NCBI RefSeq assembly: GCF_016802725.1
Contig: NC_052675.1
Span: 8,817,622 to 8,881,621 of the forward strand
DNA: 64,000 bases
Reading direction: 5' to 3'
Origin: Solenopsis invicta
Lineage: Eukaryota; Arthropoda; Insecta; Hymenoptera; Formicidae
A program made the position numbers and the translations under genes. Shown here piece by piece: positions 1 through 12,124 of the stretch (position 1 is the first letter of the stretch; each line of letters begins with the position of its first letter). The notes under the pieces were generated by a model. The model searched no databases, had not been told where the DNA came from, and worked only from the letters and a program-made list of their open reading frames with translations.

Positions 1-102
1 CGTCAGACGCGCCCGGCGAATCGGAATGCTGATTTAAATTCAGTTTAAATGTCCATGCTATTAAATAAATTGGAAATTATTTTGCACAGAGATGCAACGC
101 TG

Positions 103-110
103 GCTTACTT
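103..110 (-). other. Splice donor of the PCBP/mub exon
   Basis: Read on the minus strand the site is GCAAA|GTAAGC, a good match to the GTRAGT donor consensus. It falls exactly where the recognisable KH1 peptide stops (…MQGK); beyond it the frame continues into unrelated residues. The intron runs off the left edge of the window. Confidence 0.85.
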
Positions 111-361
111 TGCCCTGCATAATCAGGCGGATGGTCAGGGTGACCGAGGGATCATCGTTCAGCACCGGCTTGTTGTCCATGCCGTCCATTGCGTGATTGC
201 GGATCTTGTGGCTTCGATTGGAGACCTTCTCGACGTTCGCGGAGGGGAAGGGCGTGGAGGAGGGCAAGGAGGACAGGGGAGAGGTTAGGCGAGTGATTTT
301 GATCGGGGGAGTCTCGGGGGACGTGCTCCTCAAGCGCTCCCAGGTAGTCTCGGTCCTCGTA
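109..361 (-). CDS. mub: PCBP/Mub poly(rC)-binding KH-domain protein, 5' coding exon (partial)
   Basis: Minus-strand exon encoding MDGMDNKPVLNDDPSVTLTI followed by RLIMQGK. This matches the start of KH domain 1 in the PCBP/hnRNP-E family, where vertebrate members carry a similar VTLTIRLLMHGK segment just before the GXXG-loop region. Members are RNA- and DNA-binding proteins with three KH domains that bind C-rich single strands and act in splicing, mRNA stability and translation; mub is the Drosophila member. The probable start is the ATG at 189-187, with a second in-frame ATG at 180-178. The 3' edge is AAA|GTAAGC (exon ends at 109), so the KH1 GKKG loop must lie in the next exon, outside the window. 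The 5' edge is a strong acceptor (TTTCTCTGATTTCAG, exon starts at 361). The whole 253-bp exon is open in the KH frame, so a longer N-terminal isoform is possible; otherwise 361-190 is 5' UTR. Family recognition is firm; the gene symbol is by homology from memory. Confidence 0.88.
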
Positions 362-378
362 CTGAAATCAGAGAAACA
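362..378 (-). other. Splice acceptor of the PCBP/mub exon
   Basis: On the minus strand a pyrimidine-rich run, TTTCTCTGATTTCAG, ends immediately before position 361. It is the best YAG acceptor upstream of the start codon: between 190 and 361 the only AG dinucleotides preceded by pyrimidine-rich sequence are AAG or GAG. An alternative CAG lies about 20 bases further upstream (in CGTAACCCAG). Confidence 0.65.
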
Positions 379-2496
379 TCTGGGTTACGAAACCATCGTG
401 CACGTGCATACTGCCACTGTTACCTTTTCTCTCTCTTTTTTTTTACACCTATAAAACATGCTTTTACATTTTGACAGAGAAAAACCTTTAATCGATACCC
501 TTTGTGGACGAAGATACAGATGCCGTTCAAATGATTCGCGCGTTTTATCATTGTAAATTGCTATTACTTATTCGTCCTTTATTCGATTATCCACTATTTG
601 TTTTATTCGCCCTTTTACCTTTGAATAACAAAATGTCAATCTACAGCCTCTCTTCAATCGCAATCTGTACATGCGTACGTATCCAATGTCGATCACGATT
701 GAGCGCTATATATACGCATAAACCGATGATGAGATTTGTAAGTTTGATTTATGCGACACGGGAGATTATCGTGACGGAATTTATTTATCGGGGCGTTGAA
801 TTCACATAGAAATAAACGGTTCGGAGTGAACTACGGAATTAGCATAACAATAGCCAACCAGCAGCCCCGTCGAGGAGCGGCGATTCCGGGAATGCGATAC
901 ACCACTGTATTAACTTGATAAGTCCGTTTGAGAATTATAGAACGGAACTACGCCGAGTCTACGTAACGTAATCGAATGGATCCGTTTTATATACGTACAC
1001 GAACCGTTATTCCTTACGCGTTTCGCTATTATTATTTACACTCGTCGCACGAAGCTACCGGTCCGCGATACTCGGACGCATTTCCAATTAAATTTGAAAT
1101 TTTTTTTCTCTCTCGAAATTATCCAACATTGCAAAATAAGAAAACGAAAAGACTGTAACGCTCGCTTTACGTCTCCTTTCCGCAAGCATAAAATACGGCG
1201 TCATTCGTAACGCTTATGGTAGAACCGAGCGAAATAAAACGTCAATTTTTCCCGGTTCACGGTCAATCTCGTTTTGGCTTCGCGCGATGCACTTTCACTC
1301 GTCGAATCAGCGCCAACGATAAAATGAAATTTATTGTCAGGCAAGAAAGAAGGTAGATAGGTAAGAACGGTCGACGATTCTTCACGGGACGCGATGTGGG
1401 TGGGTTTTTTTGATCTTTATATTAGCGAGCGTTGCGTAAGGAAAAAAAAATGCGAAAATTTTCGAGGTATTGTACAAAAGTGCACGCACGTAAATTACTT
1501 AATAATTCATTCCGTATGGAGAATATAAAGTGCCGTTAGAAAGAAACTGGTTAAGGATGTATCGGACATACGGTCGTTGATAAGTAAATAAAATTTAGAT
1601 GTGTTAATATTAACACTTAAAATTTCAAGCTGCATACCATGTGGAAATTGTGCGAATAAGATTACATTTTTATAGCTTATTTAACTCATTGAAAATTATT
1701 TCTTTTTACGACGATTGAGAAAAATCTTGATTTTTTTTGGTGTATTTTAAATTTTCCAGATGATTTACATACACTTTCATTGTGTTTTGTCTGTTTAGTC
1801 CTTTGTGTATATAAATTTTGTTCATTTTACAAAACTGACTTCCTGCATCGCAATTCAGATTCTTTTGTTATCTCGTTATTAATTATATTTTCATTGGAGT
1901 CTACCTCTCATCGAAATAACTTTTTATCCAGATAGAAAATCGCCGGCAAATTTTCTTCTACTACTTTCCAATGCAATACGAAACAACCTGTAATTTTTTC
2001 ATAGTTTTCTGTTTTGAGAAACAGATCCTACATATCCTATACATCCTTAAACGAAGAAATATACTCTTGTATAAAAGTACGAAAGTAGTTCGTAGGAACT
2101 TTGATCCCCCCCGCTCGCACGTATCAAAGTAACGAGGGAAATAACATATTTGAGGAAATAACGTGGTTTCCAAGAGGCAGAAAGGATGTTCGTGGGCGAT
2201 CAAGTGGCGCATTCCGGCATTCCGCGGCATTATTTTTCAGTCTAACATTAATTACGGCTACTGCCGGTTGTCGAGCCGATCGATAGGCCGCTTGGAAACC
2301 TGGCCGAGAGGAGACGTTCTCCCGAGATATTCCATTCCCTCTCCGGAGGAAGGAGACGTAACCCCCTTCTCTTCTCGATGCAGGGGGGGCCGCCGGCCCC
2401 TGCCCTGCGAGGCGCGCGGCGCGAGACAGGTTTGCTCGCTCGGTCCGTTACAAGCTACGCAGAACGCGTTTCTTCTGCTTGTGCACGTTTATTTCT

Positions 2497-2530
2497 CGCA
2501 CGCACGCACGCACGCGCGCGCGCGCGCGAG
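2497..2530. repeat. (CGCA)n/(CG)n simple repeat
   Basis: About five CGCA units run directly into alternating CG, ending in CGAG. Alternating purine-pyrimidine of this kind can adopt Z-DNA in vitro; no role is inferred here. Confidence 0.85.
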
Positions 2531-4074
2531 ACCGGCGACTTGCCGCCAAGAAAATTATTCGCGTTAAAAAAAAATGTCCGTTGCCGGTCGGCGGCGCGAG
2601 AGCAACGGGGAGGTTCGTTCGCTTCGAGACAAACAGGATTCGCTGTGCAACCATCCCCGCTTCAAATCGGTCGTGCAATTTGCGAAATCTGGGGACGTCA
2701 CAACATTACGTTGTATCTTGAAAATTCTTTCGCGATACTCCTCGACTGGAAAAATTGCACGTAACGCCGATCTTGAACTCGGCGCGCGCGCGAGCACCGA
2801 TTCTACACGACTCGAGTGTTTGCGGACTGACGACTTTGCATAAAATGGGTACAGTACAAAGCCGAGGATGAAGAGCCGCGACATGTTTTCTAGGCTGCGT
2901 GCGTTTATCGCGTTTCACGGACAGCTTTGTGCAAAAGTTTACTTGGTCACTTCGCTCTCGGGCGGAAAAGTTCCCGGGCGTCGAGTCGTCGCGTCGCTTG
3001 GAAACTTGCGATCCCCTCCCACCTACATTATTAGTTTTGCATCCACAAGTGTGACGAGATTCGCAGCATTTTTCGACCCAATTACGTATTCCTCGCAATC
3101 CTGTACACGCGCACTTTGTCGCGGAAAAAGCGCCCCTTCATCTCCCCCAACTACTTTACGTCGCATTCCACGAAGCGAGCTAATTTGTAACGTGGAGTGT
3201 CCGGCGATATCTGGCCGGCTCGAGAGTAATCCTTTTAGGATAAAAATCCTTGCTTGTCCGGGCCGACAACATTATGTTTCGCATTCACGTTGGGATTCCA
3301 CGTGACGAATGAATCGAGAAGCGCAAACAAACAAATTTGGAGCGATCAAGAGGCGCGGTCGCGTCCCGCGCCAAAGTGAACGCGAAGCGAGACCGAGCCT
3401 CTTTTACGCGAGTCCAGCGAGTTCCAAACGTACGAGATTATCGGCTCTCAGTTAACGGCTAAACCGATCGAGTTCTGAGGAGTCTCAAACGACGGCTTGA
3501 ATAAAATGGCATAATAAAAGTGCCTTTATTGCTTCTGTCCGTGCCCTTCGCGACGCAAACGTCCAAATCTCGGCGTTTTACACTTAAGAAACGTCATTAT
3601 TTATTATTACGTTTGCTGCAAAACATATCAAACGGACATTCAACCGAAATGATAATTTCTCCGCTATATTCTATTTCACAATTGGGGACGTTAAATTAAA
3701 GTCTTCCCATCGGCAGCTTGCCGGCACTACGCCTTCGAAATGAAAATTTCCAATTAAAAATTGGCCCTAGGCGCCATGCGCGGGACTCAAGAAAATTGAT
3801 GTATCACGATAGTTACTAAACTAGCAGAGGGATCAAGCGGGCGGGCGCGACATGGGAGACGCTCGAACGTTGTATCGAGCGCCGATGCAAGGGCACTTAG
3901 GAAACGGAGCGCGTTATTATCCTTCGCCATATCTCTCTCACTTAATCGGCCACTCGCCGAGTCGCCGGCGACTCGATCGCCGTCGTCGTTTCGCTCTACT
4001 GCAATTGAACTGCGGAATTCGGTGCGATCTGCGTTCCGTTAGGCGCGTTATTACGTTTAACGCAAATGGGGGCG

Positions 4075-4103
<29 letters not shown>
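4075..4103. repeat. (GA)n microsatellite
   Basis: About 14 uninterrupted GA units followed by an imperfect GA-rich tail. The long ORFs on both strands here are products of the repeat. Confidence 0.95.
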
Positions 4104-4107
<4 letters not shown>

Positions 4108-4549
4108 GGAGGGAGTTATCGACGATGACGTTTCGCCAAAAGGGCGGATCGCACACGGGAGTGGAAAAAAATCATTGTTCTTACGCGACGCGCGCGTTTC
4201 CTCCCCGGAGGAAGTCCACCGCGGGTCGTTGCACGCATAATTGCGAAATGGCGAACGAGCGACGACTTTAAAGATCCTAGCCGCGCGATTCGCTCGATCT
4301 CGAAAACGGCCCCGCGGCACTTGTCAATTTACGAGTGCCTCGCTCTGGAAAGATGTCCCCGCGAGTTCGAGCGAAATCGTCGAAACTCTCCGTCTTCGCA
4401 CTTTTCGCTCTTCGAGCCAATTCTTTCTTTATCCGGCGCGAATAAAAGGCGCTAAATTCAATATTTCTGACAACGGAAAGCTCGCGCGAGACGAGACGCG
4501 TGTAATTGACCGATAGACAGCGACAGCGCGAAATCTTTTCTGAATATAT

Positions 4550-4552
<3 letters not shown>

Positions 4553-4581
<29 letters not shown>
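4553..4581. repeat. (TG)/(TA)n microsatellite
   Basis: A short TGTGTG run passes into about 11 TA units. Confidence 0.95.
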
Positions 4582-5148
4582 GGCGATACGATTATTTCCC
4601 GAGAGAAATAGGCGAATTTTTATGCGATTCGTGAACCAGTTTTCAAATTATCGCAAAAAGTTTTCCCGTCATAAAATACCGCGCATCTCCGACTCGTTGA
4701 TCCGCGGAGGGATTTGAAAATCTGATTTATCTAATCTTCTGTTAATACGAACGTGCGAATCGTATCGCCACGATTCCAATTTCAATGTTTTCAACGCTCA
4801 ACGTTATTTTTTTTTTCCCGGATTTCCGTAAACAAATCCGTAGGTTTGCACCAACCGTAGTGCAGTTAGCGCGCGCTCAGATATTTCGCGTCGAAAATAA
4901 ATTCAAATCTAGCGGAATAAAAGCGATGACTTTTCGGTTTAAATCGCATGACACCGCTCGCGTTCGCTGCCGATTGCAGACACGAGGGGGTCAAGAGAGC
5001 AGGATTAAGTCCCTGAACGCACAGTTCACCGATGGTAGCATGCCGTACCGTCACTTACGGCACGAAATTCGAACCCTCGAAACTTCCACGTACTGTCATG
5101 TTTCAATAAAAAGTATGAATCGCACTGGCAACACCGAGAGAGTGTGCC

Positions 5149-5173
5149 CTCTCTCTCTCTCTCTCTCTCTCTT
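5149..5173. repeat. (TC)n microsatellite
   Basis: About 12 CT units. It encodes the low-complexity LSLSLSL run in an otherwise unremarkable 237-codon open frame. Confidence 0.95.
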
Positions 5174-5836
5174 TTTCGCGCTACGCGATCCAGAGGTCCA
5201 AAACCAGCCGACGAATGCCAGAAGACAAAATCCGAACTTGTCCATTCAACCATTGGCACGAAACGATGGTCACTCACAGTTCTTCCGATTTACTTCGAAC
5301 GCAAACTTTTCATACGAAGAAAGTTACGCGTCTCAAGAGGTGCTTTCGAACTTGTGCGAAAAAAAATCAAGTCCTCGTCGCATCGCGATTACCGTTAATA
5401 TTTTTCTAGACTCTAACGCGACTTCAAATGCGAAACGCCCTGTATATCTCGATCCTGAGAACGCGTACAGTCTACCCAATGCACATGTAGGATTATAAAT
5501 GCCTTACACATGTTGCACGCACATTGCGAGGCATGTATTCAGGGCGCGTACTTCCTACCTAAATATTCCAACACGCCCGTTAATTATTCGACAAGCATTA
5601 CCATGCTATTAGTTATATTGTTATTGTTATTCGCGTCAAGCGCCGATGTGACGAAATACGAAACGTCGAAACACAAATGTGAGAAGACCAACGTCGATCG
5701 CAGCGAGTCTTAATGCTGAGTAATAATTTTTAGAACTGCACGTCGCATTTCCGTCGGACGTGAAACGCAATTATTGCTTGGTGCTGGAATAAACATTATT
5801 AACCTGGATTTCTCTGCGCAGAAAAAAAATTAGTAG

Positions 5837-6360
5837 CAAATCAACAATTCATCGTTTCATACATGAGCAAGATTATAAGATCTCTTTTGAAGAATTTATA
5901 ATCTAAAATCCGATTTAATTTGCTAACGCGAAGAAATTTAATTTCTACTTTAGATAATCAAATTTTTTCGAGATTTTGCATTCTTGCTATATATAGAAAT
6001 AAATTGGTATCGAATCAACAATTGATTTGATTGTTTTATAATGTAAGAATATAAAATTGAAAGAATTTATAATATTAAACAGGCATAACGTGCTGACGTG
6101 AAGAAATTTCGTTTCTATTTAAGATTATCGAATTCTTTCGAGATTTTGCATTCTTGCTACACAGAAATAAACTGATATCGAATCAACAATTGATTTGATT
6201 GTTTCACATGTAAGAATAAAAAAATCTTGTAAGAATTCATAATATTAAACATACACAACGTACTAACGCGAAGAAATCTTGTTTCTCCACGTAAGCGAAT
6301 TATATCCGTTTAAGATAATCGAATTCCTTCTAGGTTTTATATTCCTGCTTGTACGTGAGA
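5837..6360. repeat. Three tandem ~170-bp units (minisatellite or satellite-like)
   Basis: Three head-to-tail diverged copies start at about 5837, 6011 and 6179 (spacing 174 and 168 bases). Shared landmarks recur in the same order in each copy: CGAATCAACAATTGATTTG (variant in copy 1), GAATTTATAAT, ACGCGAAGAAAT, TAAGATAATCGAATT and GAGATTTTGCATTCTTGCT. Copy 3 has a ~15-base insertion before its last block. The array abuts a tRNA-like sequence at 6365-6446, which could make the whole region one composite element. Confidence 0.85.
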
Positions 6361-6364
6361 GTAC

Positions 6365-6446
6365 GACTCTCGAGATTCGATCCTAACTTTTTTTCTACGT
6401 ACATTTCGTGCAGGCGTCCTACCAATTCGACTACTAAAGCACGTGA
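6365..6446 (-). mobile_element. tRNA-like sequence, probable tRNA-derived SINE head or tRNA pseudogene
   Basis: On the minus strand TAGTCGAATTGG (6433-6422) matches the pol III A-box consensus TRGYNNARNNGG at every position. About 38 bases downstream GGATCGAATCT (6383-6373) matches the B box GGTTCGANTCC at 9 of 11 positions. The text between them (…GGACGCCTGCACGAAATG…) resembles insect tRNA-derived SINE heads. A full cloverleaf with a paired acceptor stem is not obvious, so a functional tRNA is unlikely. Confidence 0.55.
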
Positions 6447-7540
6447 CGTTACTTTCTCGCAATAACCATTACATTACGTCGAATGAACGAGAACACGAAA
6501 TGTCGCTTTCCCAGCTGCTTCGAACAATCGGACAGCGACGAGGCGCGAATATCCCGGCAGAAAGAAGCATGCGTCGTCCCCGAGAATACGCCCCGCTACA
6601 GGTTTACAAATTCATAAAGCTTTTACGAGAGCCCGGAGTGCGAGACATTAGCGTCACTTCGGAGAATAGCGAGTTCGCGAAGGCTAGGGCCGCCGGTAAA
6701 TCGTCGTAGTAATACGCTTGCTTTCGCATCGCGGTCTAACGAACAAGCGAGATCGCGATAAGAATCTAAATCGCTTATCGCCGTCCAAAGTCCTCCGTCA
6801 CCGTCTCGGCGCCCGTGCACCACGGGGACGGTCGCGTTCCTTTCCGCGTCGCGACGCTCTCGACGACGTCCGTCGTTGCGGCGCCGAAAGCGAGCGAGTT
6901 TTCCTCCGGATCGGAGGCGCGCGCGATGGGATAAGAAAACACGCGGCGTTGTTGTTCGCACGCCGCGCCGCGCCGCGCCGGCGGGGAGCGTGTGGTGTAT
7001 CGAGCGCGTGGAAAAAGGCACGCAGATGCATGCGAGAGTCGTCGACCAGAAGCGGTACAGTCGCGGCAGAAAGCTAACGCCGGGACGGCCCGTTTTATCT
7101 CGTCTCTCTCTTCTCTCCTTCTCCTCCTGGGACGGTGCCCGATCGGCAGCTGCCGGTTGCATCGACTGATCCCGTTCAAACTTCCCTCTCTCTCTCTCTT
7201 CTCTTGATTTTTAAAAGTAGATACGCAACGTGTGCCCCAGACTTTTGTCTGGGGAATCGTTTCTCGAATCCGATTCGACGGCAACGGAGAATGTGACCGA
7301 ATACACCCGATTACTCCGCCAGATTTAAATCGGCACAGCCGGCTCGACGATACCGGTCACATCGGACTCGTTCGCCGTTCGCGTTGCAGATGGTGGTACA
7401 GTCGCGAGAACGATAATCACCGACCACCAAGAAGATTAGCCGAAAATCGCGATGCAATTCGGCGGCAGGTGTTGGCTCGTAGCGATGACGAAGTTGGGCA
7501 ACCACATCTCCCCGGTCCCCCCCCTCCCGCGCCGGCCGAA

Positions 7541-7569
7541 GCCGACCGACCGACCGACCGACCGACCGG
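7541..7569. repeat. (CCGA)n simple repeat
   Basis: About seven GACC units within the CpG-rich block. The same motif on the opposite strand, (GGTC)n, recurs at 48.1 kb. Confidence 0.9.
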
Positions 7570-7884
7570 ACGATACGATTGCAGAGCGCAGACAAAAGGC
7601 GGGTGTAGTCGCCGGCGCGACGATTAATCCGGATCGCCGTCGGTGCAGCCGAAGTGCAGCAACTGCGAGGCTTCGCTCGTATCGACTCGCTCGTATCGAC
7701 GACTACGAGCACGAGCGCGCCCTAATAATGAAGAGACCACAAGGCGGAGGCACGTCGATACTCGCTCGCGCGATCCAGAGCATCGTCGCCGTCGCTCGGC
7801 GGCTCTGGGCTCGCATGGCGCGTGCCGGCAACAGCGTCGCCGTCGTCGCCTTTAATCCGACGCCATGCGAGAAGAGAGCGAGAG

Positions 7885-7887
<3 letters not shown>

Positions 7888-7917
<30 letters not shown>
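7888..7917. repeat. (GA)n microsatellite inside the CpG island
   Basis: About 15 GA units flanked by imperfect GA-rich sequence. A shorter (TC)n run follows at about 8010-8026, so the two GA/TC tracts face each other within the island. Confidence 0.95.
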
Positions 7918-7920
<3 letters not shown>

Positions 7921-8189
7921 GAAAAAAAGAGAGAGATCGAGCGAACGCGGCAGTTGAATTTCTCCGAGGACGGCGAGAGGTCTCTCCTTTTCGTACGATA
8001 TACATTTTCTTTCTCTCTCTCTCTCACTCTTTACGAACACGCTCTCAACCCTTCCGTCGCGGTCCACGAGATTCAGCTCGCAAGATCACGTATGTCCGGT
8101 TCGCGGCTAATATCGGAGTCGAGGACACGCCGGCATGTCCGGTATGATGGCGCACGGAACAGCTCTCCGTCGCAGAGAGCGTCCTCCTA

Positions 8190-8286
8190 CGTCTCCTCGT
8201 CCACGTCGACCGTCGTCGCTGTCGCTATCGTCATCGTCATCGTCGTCCTCGTCAACGTCGCCGTCGCCGTCGTCGTCATCGTAGAA
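8190..8286. repeat. (GTC/ATC)n trinucleotide-like repeat
   Basis: An imperfect run of GTCGTC, ATCGTC and GCCGTC units. Read as protein it gives Val/Ile runs on the plus strand and Asp/Gly runs on the minus strand; there is no support for it being coding. Confidence 0.8.
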
Positions 8287-8930
8287 ACCGTGGCCGCGGT
8301 CGCATCGCCTTTCGATCGGAGGGGCGCGCGGGGCGCGGTCGTGCAACGCGCGGCGCAGGGCAGCGAGAGAATTATATTCCTAACGATTTACCTAAAATGC
8401 ACACTATTCAGTCATCGGGGGAGGTACGGGCGGCTCCTATCGATGCACACTGCACACTCGGCACGCGGAAGCGCGGGGGAGAGGGGTGCGGCGCGAAGAG
8501 AGGAAGAGAAAAAACACTACACTACGCGGCCACTGCGAAACTCGGCACCACCTCGGCGGAACGCGGTCCTCGTTCTTTCTGCCTCCGGCCAGCCCACCGC
8601 TCGCTTCCGACGATGCGCAGCGCTACCGTGCGTCGCGTCGTCGCGTCTCGCGTCGCCTCAATGTCCGCCGTGTAACGCGCCGGTGGCGCCGCCGCGCGTG
8701 CTCTCGGCGCGCCTGCGCACGCCGGGCTGCGCCGGCGACTCCGCGGCGGCGGGACGTTTGAACGGCGCGGCGCGGCGCAGCGATTAGGTTCGATCCGCCG
8801 AGAACGAGGACGTCGCTACGGAAATATCGCGCGCGCGCTCCTTAATCGACGACCCCACGCGAGAAACCCGAACGAGAGGACGCACGTGTCTACGGGGGTG
8901 AAAAAGACTTTTCAGATTGACAAATGAGGA

Positions 8931-11900
8931 TGATTTGTCTCTTTTACGAAGGAAATACAATTCTCTCGCTCGGAGCTTGTTCTGTGGAATCGTGCTATTA
9001 AGGTATTGCTGGATTTAAAGATGCGTATGAGTATTTGGCATGTCTCAAAATATTAAGAAAATTATGAAAAAATTACAGATTGTTTTATACGTTGCGTTTG
9101 AAAGTGGGAGAAAAAATTTGGCGGACATTTTTGGGATAAAAAATTATCTCAATACGAAGTAGACATGTTAATTTAATAAAAATAGTTAATAAATAATGAA
9201 AAAAAATCTAAATTTTTTATTTAGGTACTAAAAAGATGATTTGTGTAAAGTTTCATTGCAAGATTAATTCTGTGTGAGATTAGTTTTGTAAGGTAAATAA
9301 AATTCATTTATTTATTTATAAAAAAAATAACTAGGCAGATAATCACAATAAAACTTTATATAAATCATCTTGAATAATTTAAGTACTTACATGAAAAAGT
9401 TAGGATTTTTCTTAACGTTGTGAAAGATAATCTAGTTTTCGATAAGAAATACAGAAAACTATAAAAATATGTTATTAAATATGTTATTAAATAAAAATAT
9501 AATCATATTCACACAAATTGGAAAAGCTTGTAAATATTTGTAAATTCATCTAGAAAATTATTGAGCACTGACAATAAGATCTGCTTTCAATCGGTAAAGC
9601 CATTATTTAAATGTGTTGCTGCACTTCTCGGTTATATTAGAATAATGTTTATATTCTAAGATTAAATAGTTATTAAAATATTAACTGTCATTAACTTTTT
9701 TGACGGAAACATCTTAATTAACATTCTTGAGATCAATATGATCTTCAAAATATTAAATAAAAAAATAAGAACACCAGCGCGTTTGTAAAAAAAAGATAAA
9801 AAAAGTTATTCAAATTCTGTTTCGAATTTCTAACAAGAGCATTTGAATGTTTGAAAATTACTTCCACAGATCTTCCCACGATTAACGATAATTCTCTGCA
9901 TAGCAGTAATTTGCATATAGTTAAAAAGTTGGAGAAATAAACAGAAGCAATTCCATACACCATTCCATTATCAAAAACGTTGTTACAATTAATATTTTAA
10001 TACAAAACTCCACTTTGTTTTACGCAAATCTAATTATCACACTTGCATCCGACGTTTCACGTTACATCTAATAGTGGATTATCTCGCGTGCTCCAAACAA
10101 TTCGGTCAAACGCATTGTGCGCCGCTAATTGTTTCGTATGCCCACGCCACGTTACCCGCGAATGGATCTAACTGACGTCCAACGAAAACTCGATTACCAC
10201 GTTTTCCAACTCGTTCTCTCTGGTAATTCAACTTTCCTCCGGACTTGAAGGACGGTCGGTTAAATAGGTCGTTCGCCGAAGGCGTAAAAGTGAATGTTAT
10301 CGAATCAAACTTAATAATGAAAGGGAGAATAAATCAAAGAACAACACATCAATCGAAATAACGCGTGAACAGATTCTTTTCCTTTCGACAGACCGTGTGA
10401 ACAACTGTATTTTTCACGTCCATAAAAACAACAGACATTTCAAAATACCAAAACGATGCTCTTCCTTATATTCGTGGAAACATTAAGCTGTCTAAAGCAT
10501 AAAAAACGATTTTGTTTTAAATAAATGGTTCCGTTTGAACTGCATGCAATACCGATGAACAAAAAGAATTTTCATTTTAGGTAAACGCGCTTTTATTTAA
10601 AAAAAAAAAGAGGTTTTATTTTTGTTTCGAACGAATCGTTTGCATCGCTGCAAGTAAAATGTTTTTGTTACGAGCGAGATCGCTTTTGTCTGTGCTCCAC
10701 GCGAAGCGATTTTACTTACAAAAAAAAGCAAACACTGATTTTCGTGATTTATCCCTTTTCGCATTTAAAATTTATCCTGTTTAAAAAAAGCAAGCGTAGG
10801 ATTTTTCAGCACGCCTCGTGCATAAACATGCAGGGTCAGGGGATCAGAGAAGATGGAGTACGCGTTTCCATTACTAATCTAGTTTTGATGACTGAAATTT
10901 GCATCGTTTATCTAAGAAGAAAATCTTCTTTTTCATGGGAAACTAGATACCAACACGGGACTCCGAGGGCTCCCGAACGGCCATTATAATCACAATGCTA
11001 TGCCACCGGGTACTGATGCAACCAGAAATTTAATTATCATTTTAGATGGCGCAGGAAGCAATTATCGGAAATTTAGTTTGCGATCGCGAGCAGAATTTTG
11101 TTAGAGAAACGGCAGTACTGCTTCGACCACTATTCTCAACGTCGCTAGGGAAGAGCGAGCTCATTAGAATCCCTTTTTCACGATTACTTCGGCGAGCATG
11201 CGCCTCTTCTGCTTCTTCAACGCGAGTCAAATAAAATTGACTTCACGTGTACGTATAAAGATCAAAATCACCTCAAGATAAATTTACGTAAGCATTTTGC
11301 GTGAATTAGACAACAAAAAAATTGTCAAAAAAGAATCGTTATTTAGAGTAAATCTTCAACATTAAACATCTGTAGCTTACAACGGGTAATTAAGCTATTT
11401 AATAATTGCACTTAATGACTGAGCGAAAATCTGGTAAAAGAATCTATTTAAAATTAAATAAAATATAAACATTACGCGATGCGCTCGCGCGTATTTGTGC
11501 GTTTTAATTAATTTGCCAAATGGTACATAGGATGGGATGGGAAATGTAAACAGACTTGTTATTGCTTGGCAACAAATTAGATTTAAAATTTTTTTAATCA
11601 TAAAATTTGTTAACAAATTGAATATCGAACGTTGATCAATCATTTTTTAATAAATACGGATAGCCGTACATTTATTTTTCTTTTAAAGAAATGTGCTTTT
11701 AAAATATTCCATTCGACGCCGAGAAGGCGGTGGTGGGGGGGCGTATATTAAGAGGTGTTATGTGAAACGTTCGCTTTATTGACAAATTTTGAATAAATAC
11801 ACGCGTTTCTATATTCCCTTCAAATTCCGCACAGGAATATACATCATAAAAAAGCAGCAATCTGTTTTTACTCGATATGACCGATCGATATTGCACGCTT

Positions 11901-12087
11901 AATCGAGGACATCCTGTGTGCAAATATTAATATAGACATAAATCAAAGCACGCTCGCGCGCGCACTGCACAGATGTGTACGAGTGGCGAATGAAACAGTA
12001 TTCAGCAAGATAAAACGAGTTGCTATTGTTAACAATCTGGGCCAATTATGGCGTAATCTCGAGTTCTTTGAGTGCGCTAATTCGAAC

Positions 12088-12124
<37 letters not shown>

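Larger units (their letters stand above)
379..5829. other. Non-coding DNA upstream of the PCBP/mub exon
   Basis: No recognisable coding exon. About 379-2100 is moderately AT-rich with a perfect 16-bp palindrome (GTGTTAATATTAACAC, about 1597-1612). About 2290-4520 is CpG-rich with simple repeats. Open frames here (for example 4785-5498, 237 codons on the plus strand) have no family features and run through a (TC)n tract, so I treat them as chance. If the gene has an upstream first exon, this stretch is intron. Confidence 0.5.
6620..8900. promoter_or_regulatory. CpG-rich island, candidate promoter or 5' UTR region
   Basis: A sharply CpG-rich block with CGCG, GCCGCG and GTCGTC runs, (GA)n and (TC)n tracts, and an abrupt return to AT-rich DNA after about 8.93 kb. 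Several overlapping open frames exist on both strands (for example 7822-8787 plus) but encode only Arg/Ser/Ala-rich or repeat peptides. Unmethylated CpG-rich DNA with GA tracts is typical of insect housekeeping and developmental promoters. Its position about 6-8 kb upstream of the minus-strand PCBP exon makes it the best candidate for that gene's promoter or leader exon. No TATA, initiator or splice donor can be assigned with confidence. Confidence 0.4.

Noticed and set aside
4785..5498. 237-codon plus-strand ORF
   Set aside because: No recognisable domain or signal peptide; its reading crosses a (TC)n microsatellite, and neighbouring frames in this CpG-rich DNA are also long. Treated as a chance frame.
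8211..8286. Asp-rich coding tract on the minus strand
   Set aside because: The DDDDGDGDVDEDDDDDDD reading comes from a (GTC/ATC)n-like repeat with no supporting gene structure.
7822..8787. 321-codon plus-strand ORF in the CpG island
   Set aside because: Made of RERERE, SLSLSL and VVVIVIV runs from simple repeats, with Arg/Ala-rich ends; overlapping frames are open on both strands.
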